From NCBI GenBank assembly GCA_032158295.1, contig CM063251.1:12253016-12317015 (forward strand): a stretch of 64,000 nt of DNA, written 5' to 3'. The DNA is from Pycnopodia helianthoides. Lineage: Eukaryota > Echinodermata > Asteroidea > Forcipulatida > Asteriidae. The translations under genes and the position numbers were made by a program. The notes under the pieces are model-generated. The model was not told the DNA's origin. It searched no databases and saw only the letters and a list, made by a program, of their open reading frames with translations. Of this stretch, positions 57,572 through 64,000 are shown in pieces (the first letter of the stretch is position 1; each line of letters begins with the position of its first letter).

Positions 57572-59706
57572 ATGGCAAGACTGATCCGAGACGTCATGTA
57601 TGATGAGTCTGTCAATCCTCAATACATCCCAAGATCCTACTCTTTTCAGAGTGTACACGGGAGAGCGACCTGCCGACGCTGCTACAAATGCAAGAACTCC
57701 TGGAGTACCAACCTAGCTTGGCTGACCATTGACCTCCGGAACCAGAGGATTGCAAAGAAGTGGCTGCAGAAATGCATGCGGTGTAACGCCGAGAACCAGT
57801 TATGGTTTCCACCAGATGAGTTGGAGCGCATGGTCATACATGTAATAGAAAGGTACCTTACATTGGAAGAGATGCACACTTCTTGGTGTACTGTTAGTAA
57901 ATGTTGCATATTCATCAACAAAAGTAAATCCACCAACTTGTGTATACCTTAAAAACAGTAAACCGTACAGTTCACCACTGGCTGTGTTTCTAAAACATAT
58001 TTATCCTACCATATTTCCCCCAGAGTAACACAGTCAGATCGAAATATTTTCAGAGATGTTTTGTTGTCCTTGTCTGCTATAGGCCATAATGTTTCCTGAA
58101 ACTAGTTTTTTGGTGGTAGAGTAATTCAGCAATCCTCAATTTCTGACCCAAGAACAGAATATGGGGTTCAAATCCCTGCCTTTCCTGCCAACAAACTGCT
58201 ATATTTGAGCAGGTCTTGTAAAGTATGGTATGACATATTTTCTTTTTGGATTTAATTTAATATCATATTATTTGGTATGCACCTCAGGTTAGGGGCCATT
58301 CAAAATTGTCGATGTTTTTTAAATTTCGATTTTTTTTCGAATTAGTGGGTGGGTGGGTCAAGGTAAATAATTGAAAATCGAAATTCACTTTTCATTAAAA
58401 AAAAAAAAAAAAAACGGAAAAAAGCTAGCCCGTTTGACTTGCCTGCGTACCAGCGTTCCTATGCGCCTGATGACCCGAGGTACAACGTGTACACGTACAT
58501 TATAATAGACCCTTCCCATGAAATATGCAAATTGAACATCGCGCGTGCGCACTCTCCCTACTGGTTGGCAAAATGAGTGAACATCGCGCCTTTTTGCATG
58601 GGACTAATGGTGGCGTGACGCCCACGCGTTTGTACGTCTGCCTTGTGCACAACTCTATGGCGTTTGCCAACCAGCAGCGTCTGTACGCATGCGTAAATGT
58701 AATTTACATATTTCATGGGAAGGGTCTATTATGTACAGCATGTACATGTATGTGCGTGACTCACCACTATGCAAAAAACACCATGTGCGTGGCCCATTAT
58801 GTGAAACACCATTGGGAGGACGGCCCACGTGTGATTCGGCACAACGGACGAGTTGACTTTTCTACTTGCAGCGGTTGAGTTGGACAACGAACGTGTTAGG
58901 TGCGATGTTATTGTCAATAAGGGGCAGTCCAGAATAATCAATGTTTAAAAAAAACCTTTTTTTCTCAAAATTGTGGGTGGGTAGGTCATAAGAAATACTC
59001 GAACATCTAAATTCAGTTTACAATTCAAATAATAGAAGAAGAAAAATTGTAGGGAAAAATACCCATCGTTCTCTTCCAGATCGTCTCTCATGTCTGCTAT
59101 GTCTGTTCTGTCCACTGTTATCGGTAAACCTTGTTTGATAGCCGACCTCCTTTCCTGATGCGAGATGGCAAAAATTTCTTCCAGGAAGCCAGGAAGAGCC
59201 ATTGAAAACTCCAGAGCTATTATCTGATTCATCTGAGGCATCACTTTGTTCTTCAGTGTAAAGTCTGTCAATATTTAAGAATCTAAATTGGGAGTTGGGA
59301 GTTGGGGGTTGGGCGTTTTTTTTTAAGGGGTCAAACCAAATTCGAAAAGAAAATCATAATATTTTTTGTAACATTGATTACTCTGAATGGCTACAGTAAG
59401 CCAAGGTTTAGTCTGTAATGTGTTGCCCTATTTGAGCTGAACCTCTAATCACAGGTTTGTTTAGGGAGTGATATGAAGTGTAAGATAGGGTTAATAATTG
59501 AAGTCATTTTCATTTCATGAGTTTATGCTCGCTGTTTTTTCATTCATCTCACCCCCCCCCCAAAAAAAAGATATATATCGTTGCAAGATGGGAGCTACCG
59601 AAGCAAAAGGCACAACCCTGGTTGTTATGAAGATGACCGACCACCACCACATCAACAACGCCTGTGTGAACGCTGTGGTTACGGCTTGAGGAAATGCTGG
59701 TTATAG
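57572..59706 (+). CDS. 3CxxC-type zinc-finger protein, copy 2
   Basis: Paralogue of 49983-51603. Exons 57572-57852 and 59571-59706 (TAG 59704-59706), phase-2 intron, 138 aa. Cysteine pairs CRRC 34-37 (plus C40), CMRC 68-71, CERC 126-129 (plus C135). The core WSTNLAWLTIDLRNQRI is unchanged from copy 1. The N-terminus is three residues shorter and the end stops at KCWL, lacking the GGKN tail. Substitutions cluster in the linker between the second and third CxxC (for example HNPGCYEDDRPPP against HVDVEDDRRPP). Both frames are intact, so both genes may be functional. Its intron has grown by the block at 58280-58890. Copy 1's intronic AATAAA is not retained here (AAAGTAAAT). Confidence 0.75.
58504..58730. 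mobile_element. MITE with AATAGACCCTTCCCATGAAA ends, in gene 2 intron
   Basis: Left end AATAGACCCTTCCCATGAAA and right end TTTCATGGGAAGGGTCTATT are exact inverse copies over 20 bases, continuing to ATATGCAAATT and AATTTACATAT. The interior is CpG-rich (CATCGCGCGTGCGC). It sits inside the block missing from copy 1. Confidence 0.85.
58945..59271 (-). other. Intronic minus-strand frame shared between modules, probably not a gene
   Basis: In copy 2 a 108-codon minus frame includes AISHQERRSAIKQGLPI and TDIADMRDDLEENDGYF. The same sequence in copy 1 (about 50940-51190) has a one-base length change in this stretch, breaking the frame. No domain recognised. It may be a decayed exon or chance. Confidence 0.2.
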
Positions 59707-59852
59707 GCGGAGGAAATTAAGAACTTTTGGAACCTAACTAATTTTGAGATGATATTTTGTGTGAAGATTTTTAACACAAATATAGCTACATTGCAGTAAG
59801 TGTATATGTTTAGTATTTTTACTGGAGATAAGCTAAAACTCGATATTGTACC

Positions 59853-60619
59853 TTAAAGTCACCTGGAAATAGATTTTTTTTAACATAAGAGCTTATGTTT
59901 ATTAACAATAAAACAATTTTTTGAGTAATTGTTTGTGAGGATTTATATGTTAAAAATAGATAAAGTTATTCGGGGGTGACTCCGCCCATCCCCTTTTGTG
60001 ACGTCAATAAAGGCAGACTTCGCCTCGATCAATCATCGACCCCCTCGAATTTGCTTGCGTTTACGTTGTAAACACACGTGCAAGTAGGTCCCAGTAGTGA
60101 TCTTGTACGTTTCGAAAAAGGGTTTTTTTCTTGCATTTTCCGGCCATGCCGACCAGGTGTGTTGCTGCTGTGTGCAGCTAAACAACTATTGATGGGGTCA
60201 GTCTGCATTTGTTTCCTGCAGATCCTAAGTATAAGCGGTTGTGGGCCGCGAAAGTCAGACTAACGACGTCATTTTCGGCGCGATGTGCCATGTATGAATT
60301 CATCGGTTTTCGATTGAGACCGCGCTGAAGCCAGCAGCTAGTATACACTAGCTACATGTAGTACATGTATACTGTGATGTGGGTGACGTCCGCATACGCA
60401 TCATACCGAACAGGTACCCAGACGTAATGTACGGGGCCAGACTACATTTTTTCTTCTTAGTGTCAAGGTAAAGTGGGGCCTACTCTTAAATTCGAATTAA
60501 AATAAAAACTAATTTTTAAAAACCTTAATTAACTCTTTATTCACATTCCACTCATCAAAATACATATATTAATGACGAAAGCTTTATTTTTTCAAAATAC
60601 CACTGCCAGGTGCCTTTAA
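59853..60619. mobile_element. TTAA-flanked element carrying a THAP remnant (Kolobok-like)
   Basis: TTAA at 59853-59856 and 60616-60619. Left end AAGTCACCTGG; right end CCAGGTGCCTT, imperfect inverted repeats. The neighbouring tandem copy has an uninterrupted site, CGATATTGTGCCTATTAAAT at 61188-61207. It contains the broken THAP frame at 60146. Kolobok transposons combine TTAA targets with THAP-domain proteins, which is why that superfamily is suggested. Confidence 0.65.
60146..60267 (+). pseudogene. THAP zinc-finger fragment, interrupted by a stop
   Basis: The frame from ATG 60146 reads MPTRCVAAVCS, then TAA (60179-60181), then TTIDGVSLHLFPADPKYKRL and WAAKV. The C-x4-C start, LHLFP and the conserved Trp are the first half of a THAP (C2CH) DNA-binding domain. 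The second half with C-x2-H is missing, so no function is expected. It lies inside the TTAA element 59853-60619. Confidence 0.65.
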
Positions 60620-60629
60620 ATCAACCCAC

Positions 60630-61020
60630 TTAAAGGAACATTACAGAATTGGTAAGAAAACAACTTTTAAAATAACTTTTTGATCACAGATTTACAATAA
60701 ACTTACACGGTCTAATGATGATGATAGCAGAAAACAACCCTTGAAATATTTCTGTCTGAAATGCCATATTTGATGAGAAATTAATAAACTAATTTCCGAT
60801 GGGAGTTTATCGCTCAGTGAGCGTTTTATTCATTTGTTGAACCTATATGATTTCATGCAAATGTGTAATTGGTTTTTCACTATTTTTCGTGACCCAGATG
60901 GCCGATCGATCCCAAACTTCTACAGGTTTGTCAGTTTATGTATATGGTGAATTACATAAAGTGCTTACACCGCCAGCAACTGTTTTGTTAGCAAAAACCA
61001 ATTCTGTAATGTTCCTTTAA
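60630..61020. mobile_element. TTAA-flanked MITE, AAGGAACATTACAGAATTGG family
   Basis: TTAA at 60630-60633 and 61017-61020. It starts eleven bases after the THAP-bearing element ends. The related sequence at 61205-61235 (TCAACCCAGACAAACAATA) has no insertion. Confidence 0.9.
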
Positions 61021-61104
61021 ATAATATCAAAAATTGTGATGTTTTAGAGGGATACTCAAAATACTCCGTACACCAGAAACACCACCTGGCAACTAATTTT
61101 AAAA

Positions 61105-61300
61105 TGGTATTTTGTGTGAAGTTTTTTGACACAATAGCTGCATCGTATAGTGTTGTTTAGTATTGTACTGGAGTTGAGCTGAAAATCGATATTGTGCCTA
61201 TTAAATCAACCCAGACAAACAATATAAATAATTGTGATGTTTTAGAGGGATACTCAAAGTACTCCGTATACACCAGAAACACCACCTGGTGAAACGTATA
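61105..61300. repeat. Tandem duplicate of 59745-59880 plus 61020-61075
   Basis: GGTATTTTGTGTGAAG, AGCTGAAAATCGATATTG and TGATGTTTTAGAGGGATACT repeat the sequence around the two TTAA elements, but without them. It therefore shows the pre-insertion state of both sites. Confidence 0.8.
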
Positions 61301-61594
61301 TTAATTTATTTTACAATTATATTTATTTTAATTGATCAACAAAGGATGCCAAATTTCTAGTGCTAATTGTTTGTTTGTTTAATGTTATATAGTCATAATA
61401 CTATGAGGAGTTTTCAACATTTTAAATTATACATTAAACTCAGTTTAAGTTTAACCTTACAATACTCCCCTTTTTTGTCATGTTCGAAATGAGTTTTAAA
61501 ATGTTTGTACTGGGAAGACAGTATGATGACGGGAGGCTCATCGTCACACCATGGAGTCTCTTGCCGAATGGTCACATTCAAGTGAATGCCGCGC

Positions 61595-61905
61595 ATTGCA
61601 TTCCAGCAGTGTTTGTCACCACTGGAATATTATAGCCAGCAAAAAGAAAGGAGGGTGTACCTTGTGTTTTACGACTTTGCTGTTTTAGAGAGGCAATCCG
61701 GTGGCGCAAAGTTCCTAACGCATGCTTTCCACCGTCCCCCCCCCCCCCCCCCACCGAGCATCGAAGATCCACTCAATGCTGTGTGTGAGCCCTGAGGGTG
61801 GACCGGGATGTGGTATTGTATTTCTGCAGTGTTTGTCACCACTGGAATACTATAGCCAGCAAAAAGAAAGGAGGGTGTACCTTGTGTTTTACGCATACAA
61901 AATAA
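61595..61905. repeat. Direct repeat of about 75 bp around a C-rich insert
   Basis: GTTTGTCACCACTGGAATA followed by TATAGCCAGCAAAAAGAAAG and GAGGGTGTACCTTGTG occurs at 61610 and again at 61830, period about 220. The intervening 61679-61825 includes a 15-base C run and recurs inverted at 62890-63030. In copy 1 the matching sequence is at about 52148-52240. Confidence 0.75.
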
Positions 61906-62144
61906 TATTTATTGGTATACGGTTTTGAAACGTAAAGAAATCACAGAGGAAATATGTAACTTGTATTTTGATGTTAGTCTCAACAAATCAACGAAGGCAT
62001 GCGACGGCCTTTAAAATTAACTATGGAGTAGCCTAAGAAAGCACGATTTATTCTTATATTTTGCAATAATCAATGTTATGGGGCAATACAATTGCTTTAC
62101 TACTTTGTTTTCTATGAAATTTATTTAAGATGTTTAAATTTCAT

Positions 62145-62526
62145 TTAAAGGAACATTACAGAATTGGTAATTGTAAAATATACTTTTGATCACAGATTTA
62201 CATAAAACTTACCCGGTCTAATGATGATGATAGTAGAAAACATCCCTTGAAATATTTCTGTCTGAAATGCCATATTTGATGAGAAATTAATAAACTAATT
62301 TCCGATGGGAGTTTATCGCTCAGTGAGCGTTTTATTCATTTGTTGAACCTATATGATTTCATGCAAATGTGTAATTGGTTTTTCACTATTTTTCGTGACC
62401 CAGAAGGCCGGTCGATCTCAAACTTCTACAGGTTTGTCAGTTTATGTATATGGTGGATTACATAAAGTGCTTACACTGCCAGCAACTGTTTTGTTAGCAA
62501 AAACCAATTCTGTAATGTTCCTTTAA
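62145..62526. mobile_element. TTAA-flanked MITE, AAGGAACATTACAGAATTGG family, present only in copy 2
   Basis: TTAA at 62145-62148 and 62523-62526. Copy 1 has the empty site TTTCATTTAAGGATTGGTAC at 52480-52499. Nearly identical to 60630-61020 inside. Confidence 0.9.
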
Positions 62527-62889
62527 GGATTGGTACCAGCAGACCGTCCTCTCTGATTGTAAACATTGTTTGGTATAATAATTTGTTAAAGGACTTGTTT
62601 AATTCCTTTTGAAAATTGCATTCATTTAAACAGCCCGGGCCTTACGGCTCAACCACGTGAAATACATCCATGTTTTAGAACCACCGGACTACATGTACAC
62701 AATTGTTGACGAATCAAATACGTTGGTTTGACAGAACTTAAACCGCCGTGTGAACTTAGCGATGGTATTGACACACATTCCGGGTCATGCTAACCCAGAA
62801 ATGGGTCAGGCCCACGGGACCCGGATCCGGGTCAATTGTGACCCGGAAGTCATTAGAGTGTATAGGGTCAGCGTGGAAAGTATAGTAAA

Positions 62890-63030
62890 AATGTACCGTA
62901 CCACATCCCGGTCCACCCCCAGAGCTCACAACCAGCATTGAGTGGATCTTCGATGCTCGGTGGGGACGGTGGAAAGCATGCGTTAGGAACTTCGCGCCAC
63001 CGGATTGCCTCTCTGAAACAGCGAAGTCGG
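62890..63030. repeat. Inverted copy of 61679-61825
   Basis: ATTGAGTGGATCTTCGATGC, TCGGTGGGGACGGTGGAAAG, CATGCGTTAGGAACTT and CACCGGATTGCCTCTCTG are the reverse complement of the earlier block. The C run of the first is represented here by only GGTGGGGACGG. Confidence 0.85.
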
Positions 63031-63671
63031 CACCAGCAGCCAATGTTGGAAGACCATTATTCGCGCGTGGAGAACATAAAATAAACTAGTGCATTTAAAA
63101 GTTCAAAACTTGCAATGAGTCCTTGTTGAAAAAAACCCTCAAAATTGTTAACCACTTGCTCTAATTATATTCTGAATGGCCCCTAATCGGAACCAGAAAC
63201 TTCGTGAGTTGGGGTGGGGTGGGGCACAATTTTTGTTTCGAGGGGGGCACTTTGGCAAATAAACTGAAGTGGCGTTTGCATCTTTTTAAATCAGGGCCTT
63301 TATAATCTACGTAATAACATTTTTGTTGTACATCAAAGGTCCAGATTGCAAATTGGGGGCGGGGGGGGGGGGGGAGTTGGGAACAGACATCCAGGGGTAT
63401 ACGTGCACCTCCCGGCCCCCACCCTTCACCACCGCGGCCTATACGGTCCATCTCTTGAAGCTTTATGTTATCACAATCATACGGCCTTTATTTTAAGTCT
63501 TTTAAGTATGAAACTTAATAGTCTTAATTTTGTTTTTAAATACATTTAAAGTTTTCTTCTGCATATTTTTTTGTATCCACCATCTTGCAAAAAATCCGGT
63601 TACGGCTTGGTTCGGTCTGATGTCACCGCCAAGCTCATCCGATAGATCACCAAAACGCCGCAACCCTGAAT

Positions 63672-63793
63672 GCGATTTTTGTCTTCTTCATACCACACGC
63701 TTGCTATTGTATACATGCATAAGGTATGATCGCCTCCCTGGATCCCTTCACTGTTGACCCCGTAGTAAGTGTGTGGTATAAAAAGAAAATTGC
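63672..63793. mobile_element. Small palindromic MITE with 9-bp TSD ACCCTGRAT
   Basis: Flanks ACCCTGAAT (63663-63671) and ACCCTGGAT (63794-63802). Ends GCGATTTTTGTCTTCTTCAT and the inverse of ATAAAAAGAAAATTGC, with ACCACAC / GTGTGGT inside. Copy 1 has the uninterrupted site CGCAACCCTGGATGGGTAGG at 53729-53748. Confidence 0.85.
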
Positions 63794-64000
63794 ACCCTGG
63801 ATGGGTAGGGGTCAACATTACTCTTGCCTAAAACTTGGCCCCTCCCTCCTCACACCACTATACCACAGCTCACACACAATGGTTGTTTTAGACTGGCCCC
63901 ACATTATAATGCACGAAGCGCTCAAAGCATCAACGTCGAGCGTAGATTAGTTGTGTGTGAACGTTCCCTTGGCATTTTTGGATTTGGTAAAGTTTGACGG

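Larger units (their letters stand above)
56630..63890. repeat. Segmental duplication, copy 2 (3CxxC module)
   Basis: Direct duplicate of 49120-53850. It is about 2.5 kb longer through extra sequence: 56940-57180, roughly 58280-58890, 59853-60619, 60630-61020, a tandem duplication near 61100-61210, 62145-62526 and 63672-63793. Between insertions the two copies can be read off side by side with only scattered differences. Confidence 0.9.

Noticed and set aside
59498..59689. Stand-alone ORF MKSFSFHEFMLAVFSF
   Set aside because: It covers gene 2 exon 2 in the wrong frame; the spliced frame yields the CERC zinc-binding pair.

Overview
This is animal nuclear DNA: AT-rich, intron-rich and full of short non-autonomous transposons and tRNA-derived SINEs. 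The three recognisable conserved genes (ORC4, an activin type II receptor, BRD7) and the repeat style suggest a marine invertebrate deuterostome, probably an echinoderm. The species assignment is inference; the gene identities rest on visible protein motifs.

Layout. (1) 568-6244, plus strand: the last seven coding exons of ORC4; the 5' part lies left of the window. (2) 7.0-15.4 kb: intergenic, with MITEs and SINEs. (3) 22053-15515, minus strand: a complete six-exon activin receptor type II gene (540 aa by my splicing). (4) 22.2-31.8 kb: intergenic, including a SINE split by a TTAA-flanked element. (5) 44617-32122, minus strand: a complete 14-exon BRD7 gene (717 aa by my splicing). (6) 45-49 kb: mostly unrecognised sequence, with a tiny candidate first exon on plus and a candidate unidentified terminal exon on minus. 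(7) 49.1-63.9 kb: a segmental duplication, each copy carrying a two-exon gene for a small 3CxxC zinc-finger protein (143 and 138 aa), with a CRE-type TGACGTCA box at the same upstream place in both.

The three conserved genes act in unrelated processes (replication origin licensing, TGF-beta/activin signalling, SWI/SNF chromatin) and show no operon-like link. The most unusual content is in the repeats. Many elements are flanked by TTAA. The two duplicated modules, a tandem duplication and one SINE together preserve empty sites that show how these elements inserted. One TTAA element carries a broken THAP zinc finger, which points to the Kolobok superfamily. In the first complete ORC4 intron, a 54-bp minisatellite is enclosed by inverted ends and a 9-bp direct repeat, so it looks like a transposon whose arm expanded into an array. 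All splice junctions were inferred by eye from GT/AG signals, reading phase and protein similarity; no alignment was run.
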